Positions 1 to 11,627 of a stretch of DNA of 64,000 nt are shown here, piece after piece. Each line of letters starts with the position of its first letter. Positions within the stretch are counted from its first letter, which is position 1. The notes under the pieces are model-generated. The model was not told the DNA's origin and searched no databases. It saw only the letters and a list, made by a program, of their open reading frames with translations. Both the position numbers and the translations under genes were made by a program. Origin of the DNA: Amaurobius ferox (Eukaryota; Arthropoda; Arachnida; Araneae; Amaurobiidae); the NCBI GenBank assembly GCA_951213105.1, contig OX578146.1, forward strand, positions 53,028,775-53,092,774, read 5' to 3'.

Positions 1-861
1 TTGTTTGTTTTTCCTAATTCTATAACGTGTGGTTGAATTTAATCTTAATTTCAAAAATGAATTCAAGCTACTTCCGTTACAAACTGGTAAAAAAAATTAT
101 CTACGATCCAAAAGGATCAAAGGAAAAGTACAAAGGACTAAACGGAAACGCCTCTTCGAGATATTTCTAAAATTCTAAATATGATTCTAAAGTTCTAAAG
201 TTATGAATTCAATAGTCGAAATTCGGCACTATTCCATATCACTATACAGCAGCCAATTTTGGAACGTTGCTAAAATTAAAACTATTTTTAAATTTTATTT
301 ACATTTCAAATTGTTGCTAATGTAATTAATAATATAAACACCTTGATTTATCTGTCTGTTTATCTATCTATCCCTGGGAAACGTTTGGCGAAAATTTTGT
401 CAGCGAATTTGGTGAGATATTGACAACTTGGTGACTTTTTTTAAATGTTGCGAAAATGATGTCAAATCGATGAAATTAATTGCGTTTTAAAAAGGAATAG
501 TATTGTAATGATGTTTCGATAGATTTATCTGTTGAGTCCAACCATCCCACTAGGCTACAAATTTGGCGACTTTCAAAATGTTGCCAAATCGGTAAAAATG
601 TCGCCAAATTGATAAAAATGTCGCCAAATCGATAAAAATGTCGTCAAATTAATAAATATGACGCCGAATCAATGAAATTAATTCTGTTTTGAAAGGGGAT
701 AATATTGTACTGTTGTATCGGAAGCATTTATCTATCAGTCCAACTGTACCACTTGGCGAGTTTTTAAATATCGTCAAATCGATAAAAATTTCGACAAATT
801 AATAAATACCACGCAAAATTAATGAAATTGTGTTTTAAAAGGGGATAGCATTGTAATGATA

Positions 862-1664
862 CAGGGTGTTTCTGAAGTCGCGCAACCCACATTTCGTTTG
901 ATATTTCCCAATACAAAAAAGACAAAAATATGAAATATTCACAGTAAATAGTTTAATGTCTGCATAACATCGTGCATTACAACAGATGCTGAAAATGACA
1001 ACCATTTGCTGCCAAGCACAGCTCTACTCAATGACAGGTATTTGTAGCCACACGATGCATCATATCGGGTGGGAATGGATGCAGTGATGCGGATGCTGTG
1101 CTTTAAGGCTTCGATTGTCTTTGGATTGTTTGCGTATACACGTTCTTTGAGATAAGACCATAGAAAGAAATCAGGGGCAGTTAAATCAGGGGATCTGGGT
1201 GGCCATAGTCCACGTGAAATGACCCTATCACCAAACATTGATTCAACGACTGCAAGGATTTTCTTGAGGTGTGTGCGGTGGCACCGTCTTGTTGAAAATA
1301 TCCAAACTGGCATTCTTCGTCCGTTAACTGCTCAAAAAATCCCTCAAAAATGGTAATGTAAACATCAGAGTTCACAGTGTTCTCAAAGAAAATGGGACCA
1401 ATTATTCTGCTCCGTGTAATTGCACACCAAACACTGACCTTTGCGGAATGCAATGGCTCTTCGTGTAGTAAATGTGGATTTTCTACACAGCAATGACGAG
1501 TGTTCTGACTATTAACGTATCCGCTAAGATGAAACCAGGTTTCATCGCTGAAAAAGTCAGGTCCTGAATGTTTATGTCAGTTTGAGTTCTCGAAATTCAA
1601 ACATCTGTATATTTATGAGAGATATCAACCGAAATGTGGGTTGCGCGACTTTAGAAACACCCTG
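862..1664 (-). mobile_element. Internally deleted Tc1/mariner-type DNA transposon with TIRs and TA target duplication
   Basis: The ends are inverted repeats of about 37 bp (CAGGGTGTTTCTGAAGTCGC and its mirror with a few changes), flanked by TA at 860-861 and 1665-1666. At 803 bp it is shorter than an autonomous element. The minus strand keeps the C-terminal half of a DDE transposase, and the N-terminal DNA-binding half is gone. Comparison with the neighbouring array units supports the insertion point, because the array text resumes directly on both sides of the TA. Confidence 0.92.
945..1575 (-). pseudogene. Mariner-superfamily transposase, C-terminal half, frameshifted
   Basis: Reading from 1575 downward, the catalytic domain begins with an SDETWFH block (first aspartate), continues into VSVWCAI (about 1435) and QQDGATAH (second aspartate, about 1300), and ends with SPDLTAPDFFLW (third acidic residue, about 1190). 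The frame shifts close to the QQDGATAH block: the upstream part reads in one frame and the PPRSPDL part in another. The order and spacing of acidic blocks are typical of IS630/Tc1/mariner enzymes. With the N-terminal helix-turn-helix region missing and the frame broken, no active protein is expected. Confidence 0.88.
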
Positions 1665-2194
1665 TACTTCGGTAACGTTTGCCTGTAAGTCCCACTCGGC
1701 GACAAATTTGGTGAAATTTGAAAATGTCGCCAATTGATAAAAATGACGCCACATCAATAAATTAATTGTGTTTTGACAGAGGATTATAATGTAATGATGC
1801 TTCGTCAGCGTTTGTCTGTCAATCCAATTGTCCCACTTGGCGACAATTTTGGCGAGTTTTTTAAAATGGCTCAAAATTGAACAAAATATCACAAAAATTA
1901 ACGAGAATGTCACCAAATCGATGAAAATTCAATATCTTGGTTGGAAAGAATATAAGAATTTACTATAAGAAAAAGCCATTTCTCTGTTCGCCCGTCCGTG
2001 ACGTTTGGCAAAAAATTTGGCGGGATGTCGCAAATGGGAGCTAATATTTTGCAAATTTTGAATTCCGTCATATGACGGTCATACCTTCTAGTAAAATTAA
2101 AATAACTTTGTTAAGAGTTACAACACAAAATAATGCCAACCGGTTTCGAAGGCAAGAAATAGACAGCTCAAGCTACTTGCTAATGTCCCCCCCC

Positions 2195-2423
2195 CCCCAA
2201 ATGGCCAGGCATTTGATATTACAGCATTCGCCTATACACAGGCCAGAACCGTGAACTTTGTAGCCGTCACAGGACGTTGCCCCGGCGCACCAGTAGGGGC
2301 CAGAACACACTGAGCCTAACGACACAACACCCATGCCTGAAAGTGGGGACTCGAACCCACAACCCGGCAGCCGAACGATCGCTAGGAAACGCTTGCCTTG
2401 ACCGTTCGACCACCGCGTCGGCT
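2195..2423 (-). repeat. tRNA-derived SINE
   Basis: On the minus strand a tRNA-like head starts near 2423. It carries a B box GGTTCGAGTCC (plus 2347-2357) and an A-box-like GGTGGTCGAACGG about 50 bases upstream, the spacing of an RNA polymerase III internal promoter. A GC-richer body without tRNA resemblance follows toward 2195. The segment stands out by base composition from the AT-rich surroundings. The tRNA of origin is unclear; the long variable part suggests a Leu- or Ser-type ancestor. It is not a functional tRNA because no full cloverleaf can be drawn. Confidence 0.75.
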
Positions 2424-3165
2424 GCTTGCTAATGTAATGAAACTAAAAACAACACAAAATAATAGTGTTGACCGCTTTCGAAGAGCTCAAACTGCTACTA
2501 ATGTAATGAAACTAACATAACTTCGTTAAGAGCAACGTACAAAACAAAATAATAGTATCGACTGGTTTTTCCCAGGCAAGAAACAAACAGCTCAAACGTT
2601 GGATATTTGCAGCTAGTGTTTCTTTCAGAAATTTTTGGCTGGGGGGGGGGGGGGGGCAGCGAATGAAACTTTAGGGAGGGGAGAAGTTTTCTGCTCTATA
2701 TAAATATTTCTAAATGCTGTCACATAAATAGATGCTAGGTTAACATAAAATGTCTCCGGGGTAGGGGGTGGGGGTGAATAATCATCGCCGGGGGACTTCA
2801 CTCCCCCTCTCTGGATGCATGTCTGAAAGAAATACTGTTCGCTGTTAGTCTATAATAATAATGGAAGATGTCGGTGTGTCTTCTGTTTGTGTCGTCTGTA
2901 GCAGAAAATCTAAACGTCGTACGGCTATGAAATTTGGTACGCGGGTACCTTGGCTCTCGAGCAGAAACACCTCATCGAGATTTTTTTTTTTAAATTTAAA
3001 TTATATTTTTGAGAATTTAATTTATATTTTTGAGGCATTTTGAAGGATTTTCGCGCAAACTGTTTCTTTATTGATCGAAAATATTATTACAGAGTTTCTA
3101 TTTTAACTCTATAGGAAAAAATCGAAGAATTGTCTTTCAACAAACTTTGAATGGAATTCATACTC
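2424..3165. other. Non-coding stretch with 16-G run
   Basis: No gene is seen. A G run of 16 lies at 2641-2656. TTTCTTTCAG motifs near 2620 and, inverted, near 2835 could be the ends of a ~220-bp element, but this is weak. Text at 2435-2600 resembles the foldback element at 33758-34133. Confidence 0.5.
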
Positions 3166-3169
3166 TTAA

Positions 3170-3740
3170 CACCAGAACGACGGATATTTTGAACTACCTA
3201 GAACGACGGGCAGCGGTCAACTTGACCGCCATAGAAAAATTACAACATACCTTTAATTCAAAACTAAAACATCATAGTTACAGCATTTAGGATGTTTCTT
3301 CGACACATTTTTTGCAATAAGCGTTTTTAATGCACCGTTCTTGGCATTTTCCACAGGAGGGCTTATCGCATGGTGAACACAAATCTTGTGTTTTATTACG
3401 GCAGAACGAGCACTGACGACGTTTGTTACTTTTCGCTACCTTTCCGCTAGGGAGGACTGCTGGACGCTGCTTGGTTGCACAGTACGCGGATCGCAGTTCG
3501 TTCACAAGATTCAAAAATTAGCACCGTCGAGCAATTTGCGAAGAATTGCATGCGCGAAATAAAATCCAGGCGATTTGTTCTCTTATTATAAAACCAAGAA
3601 TAATTTTCTTCTGTGTTTTCAATAACTTTAAGAAAATAAGAAATGTCATAAAATTTCAATGGGCTGGGATTAGCCGTTTCGGAGGAATCGTTTCTCAAAG
3701 TAGTTATGCGGGTAAAATGACAGATTCCGTCGTTCTAGTG
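3170..3740 (-). mobile_element. Short piggyBac-type element with TTAA target duplication
   Basis: The terminal inverted repeat CACYAGAACGACGGA is seen at 3170 and, inverted, ending at 3740. Each end abuts a TTAA (3166-3169 and 3741-3744), the signature target of piggyBac transposases. The element is only 571 bp, so most of the transposase gene is deleted. What remains on the minus strand is the C-terminal cysteine-rich domain, described separately. Confidence 0.88.
3287..3700 (-). pseudogene. piggyBac transposase C-terminal cysteine-rich domain, remnant
   Basis: The 75-residue frame ending at 3287 reads NELRSAYCATKQRP and then a basic stretch followed by eight or more cysteines arranged as CxxC pairs (CSFC, CSPC, CGKC, CKKC). 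This is the layout of the C-terminal zinc-binding, end-recognising domain of piggyBac transposases. Upstream coding text (3515-3700) continues in another frame, so a frameshift lies near 3515. The RNase-H-like catalytic core with its aspartates is absent. The domain is placed inside matching TIRs and TTAA sites, which supports the assignment. Confidence 0.72.
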
Positions 3741-3744
3741 TTAA

Positions 3745-5357
3745 TACACGAATTTTCGTAAATTTTTAAAAAATATATACTTTTCAAGTGTTGAAGACGT
3801 AATGGATTTTAAAATTCCGATATAAAAATTTGACTGACAATCTGATCATAATTTAACAGCAGCTCCTTTGAATATTAAACACTGCTCCAATATAAAATTT
3901 TTGTTCCTGCAGCCATCAGTTCATTAATTAGGATTTTTATAAGGTATCATTTCATAATTTCAAAATTGTACCACAGCAGACAAACAGAACCACATTTTTG
4001 ACATTGAACTGGGCTGAGAGGGTTTTTTTTTGTTTATTTCATTCGTAAGCGAAAGAGCGGAAAACAAGTTCACATCTAAAGGCAGTAGAAAAATTGCCTA
4101 CAGTCGGTTCTTGACGTCAACAAAGATACATTTATGTCACGGATCTTTCTGAAACATTTGTTGAATAATCTTGCATCTGCTGCTAATCGTTATGGAAAGC
4201 GAAATATGTGGAAATATGGGCATTTTCATTTATTATTGAGTATTATTACATTTATTATTAAATATAGGTTTTTAACTTCGTTTTTACAGAAAATAGTTCA
4301 GATTTTTAAAATTTGGTATTATATTATCTTATAAACCATCTATCTCCCTCTCTTCTTTTTGTCATCTACGGTTTGTTTTAGCCCCCGTTGATCCGATGAG
4401 CATGCAATGTTTTGCTCAGCTCACTTTTCTTTACCTTCTCATTGGAGCCCGCTCACACTCTTCCAGCTTCTTTCTTTTGACTCAGACTGTTCGACCAACT
4501 AGAAGGTGTAAGGTATCTGTATGGACGGTCGGAACATTGTCTCCCGATTTAGACCAAAACCCAGTGGGGGGGGGGGGGGGGGGTGACATCCATAGGGACC
4601 ATACTCTCCTTCCCCTGCCACAAATCTTTTGAAAGGACTTTAGGTGAAAGATTTAACATGCCCGTACTCCGCGTGGAAACGGGGATAGTTTAGATAGTGC
4701 CGGGAATCAAAACACTTCCAATTGTATTTTAAAGCCTTCTACCCCCCCCCCCCCCCCCCCCCCCACGCACTTATTTAAGAATATTACGCCTGCTATGTAA
4801 TTTTTATTTAGATTTTTATTTAGTGCGCCACTCGTTCGAAACGCCCGCACATCGGACAAAAGGTGGGTGAGAGGCACCTATTTAGAGCGTATCACGCTCA
4901 TTGTGCGGGTGTACCTAGATTGCATAAGAGTGCTAAACGACCTATACGCCCGCGCAACTGTCCAAAGATGCCTATTTAAGGCGTACACGTATTTTTGTTA
5001 AATTACCCATAAAAGTGATTGCTGAAAAGCAAGCGAGGTGTGATTATGTTTTTTGACAAATCAAATGAATGAATGCAATTGATCCCTGTTTTAAATCTCG
5101 GGCAACGTGGGTACCTTCTCCAGTCTATAAAGTTCGAAGTCTGCTGTATGATTGCATAACGATTTATAAAATATTTCCTAAACTCAGAATCTCGAAATTT
5201 TAAACCAATATAGCAACAGTCTTGATTTAGATCCTTGAAGATTTTAGAATTAAAACACAAAAATTTTCAGATTTTTAGTGATTTTTTTTTAATTAAATAT
5301 GTTTGTCAATCCTTCTATTGGTGATCGGAGAACATTAACTCATGCATTGCATATTAT
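3745..5357. other. Non-coding stretch with two very long G/C runs
   Basis: No gene is seen. An 18-G run lies at 4566-4583 and a 23-C run at 4742-4764. At 4835-4990 a GC-richer patch repeats the words CCTATTTA and GGCGTA about 100 bases apart; I do not recognise it. Confidence 0.5.
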
Positions 5358-6283
5358 TACTTTCCTTATATACATAATGTATAAGGAAAGTATTGTGACG
5401 GGGGTCGAAAATTCGAATTCGAGTTTTCGACGGGAGAGCACGTTTCAAGCATCCCTGATCACGAATTGAACATTTTTGAAGTGATGTCTGTGTGTGTGTG
5501 AAAGTATGTGCGTGTGTGTGTGTGTGAGTCTGTGGAGACGATAACTGACCAACGAATGGACCGAATCGAACGAAATTTGGTACAAAAATTACAATGCGTA
5601 AACACTCGAAACCTATTGTTTTTATACGCAATCGAATGTTCAGAACCCCCCCCCCCCCAAATTTTCGAGTGAAATTTTGAAAAAATCGTCAAAAAATCAA
5701 AACCGCTAATAAAGTTATGCAAATAGACATTTCTTATGTAATTTTTCATTAGAAAACGATTGACATAAATTGTAGAAAGCTAACATGAACCGTTCTTGAG
5801 ATATTGCACAATTTTCAAAATAATTATTAGAAAGTCATATAAAATAAAAAAAAAATTCCTATTGAGAAACATGTTCACTTTTCATATGTAATACCATGCG
5901 ATAAATTGGGTGACATTATTCTCGTGCATCTAGCTTGTTCCATTCATGAGAAAAGATACTTTGAGTAATACTTTTGTATTTGAGCGCCAATACTCATTTA
6001 TCTGCTGTAAGAATAACTTATTTCTCCGTCCATAACGCTTGGCGAGATTTTGGCGGAATTTTGCCAACTTGGCGACATTTTTTATTGTTGCGAAATTAAC
6101 AAAAATCTCGCCAAATTGATAAAAATGGCGCTAAATCAATGAAAATAACGACTCATTGAAGAAAATTCAATATCTTGGAAAGAATATAAGTATCTACTAT
6201 AAGAATAACATTTTTTACTGTAAAAGTAGTAAATCCATTACATTATATAAGGAAAGTCATGTGTTGCCCACATCAGATTTTTT
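5358..6283 (+). repeat. Type A interspersed repeat, copy 1
   Basis: It starts with a near-perfect palindrome (5358-5391, TACTTTCCTTATA arms) and continues with GACGGGGTCGAAAATTCGAA, a TG microsatellite, and a segment matching the tandem array. It ends in AAGGAAAGTCATGTG followed by TGCCCACATCAGATTTTTT. Short open frames across it are by-products and no conserved protein is seen. An inverted full copy is at 8801-9734. Confidence 0.85.
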
Positions 6284-7111
6284 CATTTGAGTTCACTCCT
6301 CATTGTACATTAATTTTCATTGCGCATTTAAGTGGGCAAGATATACAGGGTTCCTTAAGCGCTACCAATAACTTTGTAATGTCTATGAGCGTAGACGTAA
6401 GGTCTATCTGTACTAAAGTGACCATGCCTGACGGACTGAAAAGGACTGCAGATCGGTGAATTAAAAAAGTTAAGATAACAAAATCGACAACACAACGAGA
6501 TAGACGAAAAAATGTCAATTACAAAGTTGTAGAGCGCTATCTAATAAGTAGAAATATTAAGGGCGTACAGAGGATCTTGGGAGGCAGTCCTGGATTTGAA
6601 GTTCCGCTACTGAACATGTACCATGCAAAACCATCTTTGCAGCTCCAATGTAATGTACTGTAATGTACTTGTTTGAAATCGATGAGGAAATAACTTAATG
6701 AATAAAATGTTGTTCAGTCACCCCATGATGCATTGCTATGAGGCAGTAATATGTGTTATCAAATGAGAACATCGATGTTCAACTTTCTATCGATCCAATT
6801 AAAAATTCGATTAGTCATCTACTAAAAATACCTTGATAAGGCCAATGACTCAGCAACTATTGGAAGCACTTCTACTTTCTGTATGGGATAATAATAAGAG
6901 GAAACTGGGAGCTTGTTGGCACAGTGCTAATAACTCTAATTTTTAGTCAGATGACATTAAGAGTATCACAATATGTTAATTGACACACTGCATTTTGTCG
7001 GCCTGGGTCTTCCACATTCCACACTGCATTTTGTGGTTTTATTTGTGGATATTTTGTGCCGTTTTATTGAGTTAATTTATAGATTTTGTGCTAATCTGTG
7101 TGCCAGAATAA
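6284..7111. other. Non-coding stretch, nothing recognised
   Basis: Unique-looking AT-rich sequence between the type A and type B repeats. The short frames here show no family motif. Confidence 0.4.
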
Positions 7112-8756
7112 TTTTTTTTTTACTTTCCCTGCAATTACGTGGTAATGTATAGAGGAAGTATTGGAATCGTGTCGAAAGTCGCAACTCAAATTTTCGACGG
7201 ATCTACACGTTTTGGAATCTCTAGGACTAGAACATGAAATCACTATTTTTAGAGTGACGTCTGTGTGTGTGTGTGTGCCTGTCTGTGCAATGTATGTATA
7301 CACTCTAACTCCAAAACTAATGGACCAAATTTCATAAAATGTTATAGGCAAGTCACTGTTGTGTGACCCTGGCGCTGATTAGATTTTGGTATGATTCGGG
7401 ATAAAAGAACCCGCCTTTATTTGCGAAATGTCCAGCAAAAATTTCATGTACCCACTCTGGGTTAACAACTAATTGACCAAATTTCACAAAATTTTGCAAA
7501 TAAGCCATTTATAGAATAAATACCCTGGTGCTGATTATATTTTGATATGATTCGGATAAAAAGCACCCGCCTATTTTTACGAAATGGTCCGCAAAAATCG
7601 CCAAACACTAAACTAAGAGACTACGTATGCTCGAATGTATCAATTAAATGCTTGTTTTATACGTCATTTTTGACGAGGAAAAGAATAAGATAAACCCCAT
7701 TACTCTAGAACTAACCGTTCTCGAGATATTTGAATTTTTTCGCATTTTCGTGACGCCGCTTTTGAAAAAAAGTTTGATGTGGGCAGCACATGACTTTCCC
7801 TGCAGATTCAAATTCATTTTTCCTTTATTTCTTCAATAATTCATTAAATTGAGTTCAATTGCACAAAATAACATGAAATTTGCATTTTTAATTTAATTTC
7901 TGTTTTTATTTGGTAATTGGACATTTCCCCAAAGGCGGCGTAACAAAAATGCGAAAAATCTCAAATATCTCTAGAACGGTTAGTCCTAGAGTAATAGAGT
8001 TGTTCTTATTCTTTTCCTCGTCAAATATTACGTATAAAACAAGGATTTAATTGATGCATTCGAACATACGTAGTCTTTTTTTTAGATGTTGGCGATTTTT
8101 GCGGTCATTTCGTAAAAAAAGGCTTTTCCGAATCGTACCAAAATCTAATCAGCACCAGAGCATTCCATAAGTAACTTACCTATCAAATTTTGTGAAATTT
8201 GGTCAATTAGTATTTCAGCTAGAGAGGATACGTGAAATTATTTTGTTTTATTCAGTTTATTTTTGCGGGCCATTTCGCAAAAAAAGGCGGGTTCTTTTTT
8301 TCTGAATCGTACCAAAAACTAATCAGTACCAGGGTCACACCCAAGTGACTTATTTACCAAGTTTTATGAAATTCGATCCATTAATTTTTGAGTTAGAGTG
8401 GATATATATACATTGCACAGACAGACACACACACAGACGTCGCGCTAAAAATAGTATTTTCGTATTCTAGAGGTCCCAAAACTTGTAGAGTCGTCGAAAA
8501 CTCGAGTTGCGATTTTCGGCATGAATCCAATACTTTCCCTTTACATTACAATGTATTGCAGGGAAAGTAAAAAGGAAAAACGTATTCAGCTCATGGAAAG
8601 TAATATGTCCAGTTACCAAATAAAAACAAAAATTGAATTAAAAGTGCAAATTTAGTGTTATTTTGTGCGATTAAACTCAATTTAATGAATTATTAAAGAA
8701 ATAAAGAAGAAATGAATTTGAGTCTGCAAGAAAAGTCTTGTGCTGCTCATCAGATT
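7112..8756. repeat. Type B repeat split by a second type B copy in opposite orientation
   Basis: The host copy occupies 7112-7763 and resumes at about 8604-8756, where text around GTCCAGTTACCAAAT continues the family sequence. Between them lies a complete copy (about 7764-8571) in the other orientation, starting TTTGATGTGGGCAGCACATG and ending TGCAGGGAAAGTA. The arrangement makes a large imperfect palindrome with arms 7120-7766 and 7935-8571. Each copy carries an internally repeated ~130-bp block (GGGCCATTTCGCAAAAAAAG / AATCAGCACCAG / GAAATTCGGTCC). Confidence 0.8.
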
Positions 8757-8800
8757 ATTTAATCTGTTCTGTGCACTTAAATTTGAAGTAAAATAAATTA

Positions 8801-9734
8801 AAAAAATCTGATGTGGGCAGCACATGACTTTCCTTATATAATGTAATGAATTTACTATTTTTACAGTAAAAAAAAATAGATTATTTTTTATAGTAGTTAT
8901 TTATATTCTTTCCAAGATATTGAATTTTTGTTAATGAGTCGTTATCATCAATGAGTCGTCATTGATTTAGCGTTATTTTTATCCATTTGGCGAGATTTTC
9001 GTTAATTTAGCAATATTTAAAAAGTCGCTAAGTTGGCGACATTCTAACAAATTCGTCGCGAAATCTCGCCAAGCGTTATGAACGAAGAAATAAGTTAACC
9101 TTACAGCAGATAAATGACTATTGGCGTTCAAATACAAAAGTATTACTCAAAGTATCTTTTTTCATGAATGGAACGAGCTAGATCCACGAGAATGATGTCA
9201 TCCAATTTATCGCATGGTATTACATATGAAAAGTGAACATGTTTCTTAATAGGAAATATTTTTTTTTTTATTTTATGACTTTTTGATAATTTTTTTGAAA
9301 AATGTGCAATATCTCGAGAACGGCTCATGTTAGCATTCTAAAATTTATGTCAATCGTTTTCTAATGAAAAATTACATAAGAAATGTCTATTTGCGTAACT
9401 TTATTAGCGGTTTTTATTTTTTGACGATTTTTTCAAAATTTCACTTGAAAATTTAGGGGGATTCTGAACATTCGATTGCGTATAAAAACAATAGGCTTCC
9501 AGTGTTTACGGATTGTGATTTTTGCACCACATTTCGTTCGAATCGGTCTATTCGTTCGTCAGTTATCGTCTCCACAGACTCACTGACACACACACACACA
9601 CACAGAGACATTACTTCAAAAATGTTTAATTCGTGATCAGGGATGCTTGAAACGTTCTCTCCCGTCGAAAACTCGAATTCGAATTTTCGACCCCGTCACA
9701 ATACTTTCCTTATACATTATGTATATAAAGTAAA
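8801..9734 (-). repeat. Type A interspersed repeat, copy 2 (inverted)
   Basis: It begins AAAATCTGATGTGGGCAGCA and ends at the ATACTTTCCTTATACATTAT palindrome, the mirror of copy 1 at 5358-6283. Together the two type A copies flank the nested type B pair. Confidence 0.85.
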
Positions 9735-9796
9735 ATACCTTAAAATTTAGTCTATGTTTTGAGTTTCTAGGACCGGAGGTAATCGAAATATTAACA

Positions 9797-10215
9797 AGAG
9801 ATCAATCATGCATAAAGCATTGATTATGAAACACTTTCCAACTCAAATGGAATTTTATTTACATTTTAAGCTGCTTCAAAAATTGCCATCGACAAAATTA
9901 ATATTAAAACTTCATTGAAAAAGACAATGCTAGTTACAGAAAATGAACTTCATTCAATTGACGTTATCGAATGTATAATTTGCGAAATATTTACGATGCT
10001 TTTGCAGTTAATATTTCATCACAATTATAATATTTCATTATTATAGAAACTACATCATTTGCTCATCTCATGTTAAATTAGTTCTTCGAAATTATTGTAA
10101 CTATGACAAACCATTTCACTTTATAAATCGTCTGCCTCTCTATGTAAAATCAATGAATATTTCATTCATATCACTTATATTCCAGACTCCAGAGCTAAAT
10201 AATCTTGTATGAAAA
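9797..10215 (+). repeat. 3'-truncated copy of the 1.2-kb hairpin-ended repeat family
   Basis: It starts AGATCAATCATGCATAAAGC and matches the beginning of the copies at 24912, 27346 and 49661. Homology ends near CCAGAGCTAAATAATCTTGT, about 420 bp in, so it lacks the end with the GACAGACAGA motif. Confidence 0.75.
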
Positions 10216-11540
10216 TAAGCTAAATAATGTTGCGTGGGCATCATCATTCCAAAGAATGTTCCATGTCCAAGTAATAATATCCACTATCAATCGCGCCAGG
10301 AACTATTTTAAAGTGCTAAAAGCAGGAAAAACTGTCTTTTTGATCTCGAATTTTATGATCTTTTCTCAAAAATCGTGAATTTTTATGTTTTTAAAAAAAT
10401 TAACTGGTGTGTGGCTTAATTCGACTTCCTCATACGATAATTCATTAAGTAGCTTGTGAGTTTTTTTATTAAATTGTACAAGAATTTTTTTTAAAAATCA
10501 GTATCGTTGGTCCAAATGATTATAATTATAGCGCGTTACTCTTCACTTTAAAAGACTTAAAAAATTCTTTCGATTGATACCATATTTGAAAATGTTCCCA
10601 GAGGTGGGGTGGGGTGTAACATGGGTGTTGTCCTTGTGGGGGGGGGGGGGGGGTTTAATGACATTACAAATACAAAAATTGTATCACGGCTATTTTTCAC
10701 GATTGAAACTATTAAGTCTCAAGATCATTGAGCCATAAATAACCCTGTTTATGCATAATTATATAAAATTTTGTCGTATGCTGCCATGTTAAAAAAAAAA
10801 TATAATTTTGAATTAATTTCGAGGTTTCCACTCGAATTATAAAAAAAAATTCTATCTAGTTCCAGATTTTTTAATAATAAAGATGGATATAAAATTTTGT
10901 GAAAATCCATTAATATTTGTGGCAGCTATTCTGTAAGCAAGAAATCAACCACAGGTAGACATCACTCCAAATATAGTCAAAAAGTGTTCAGCAGGTCTTA
11001 AAGCAATATCGCCATTAAAATCTCGAATTCAAAAAGTTTCGCGAAAACCATACTTCCTCTATACTGCATAGTAGTATGAGAAAGTAAAAATTAGGAATTT
11101 TAACGTTCTTTCTTAAAAAATGCAATTCATTTTGCTCTTACATAAAAATTGAAAATTTTAGCACTATTTCATAAAAACGGACTTCATCAGACCGATTTTC
11201 TTTACTTCGTTTCGTACATTGCATCGCTAACTCATCGAACATTTTTCTTGATATAATCGCGATTTTTCACACAAGCAAAAGAAGTGCTTCAAACTGTGGA
11301 AAAGTAGGAAAGAGAAGGAAATAAAAGGAAAGTAGGAATCATTTTCAAAAAGTTGGAAAAAGAAGGAACCATGCGATTCCTGCAATCATTTCACAGGTAG
11401 AACAGTCAATGGTTCAAGCTTTCTAACAGTGGAATTAGTTATATGATTTTAATGGTGGAATTATAACTATCAAAAATGCAGCCACAGCTGGATTGTTCGT
11501 TGTTCAGATAGTACGTGGCTTCACTAATAGCAAATTTTCC
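10216..11540. other. Non-coding stretch with a 16-G run
   Basis: No gene is seen. A G run lies at 10638-10653. AT-rich sequence of unknown origin leads into the retroelement's left repeat. Confidence 0.4.
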
Positions 11541-11627
11541 CGCAAGTTGTTGGCATTGCTGCTGTTGTACTGGCAATATGATTTTGAAGGGCCTACTTTA
11601 TTTCTATAGAGCTGACTATATATTATA

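Larger units (their letters stand above)
400..2040. repeat. Tandem array of ~200-bp units with 20-bp subrepeats
   Basis: At least four diverged units begin near 490, 700, 840 and 1781. Each starts with a GGATARTATTGTAATGATG-like segment, then a TTTATCTGT/GTCCAAC segment, then CTTGGCGAC-like text and a run of ~20-bp subrepeats of the GCCAAATCGATAAAAATGTC type; about five subrepeats sit side by side at 575-690. The third unit is interrupted at 862-1664 by a mariner-type element. The same subrepeat text occurs inside the type A repeats near 6040-6170 and 8940-9070, so the array is probably an expanded internal part of that family. No gene is seen in it. Confidence 0.75.

Noticed and set aside
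2335..2423. Functional tRNA gene
   Set aside because: The A and B boxes are present but the acceptor stem does not pair and a non-tRNA body follows, so a SINE is the better call.
5335..5749. Two overlapping minus-strand frames of 96-98 codons with His-Thr repeats
   Set aside because: The histidine/threonine runs come from the TG microsatellite of the type A repeat; the same frames recur in other repeat copies and match no protein family.
7091..7351. 86-codon minus-strand frame
   Set aside because: It lies wholly in a type B repeat and is driven by its TG tract and palindrome; no conservation beyond the repeat itself.
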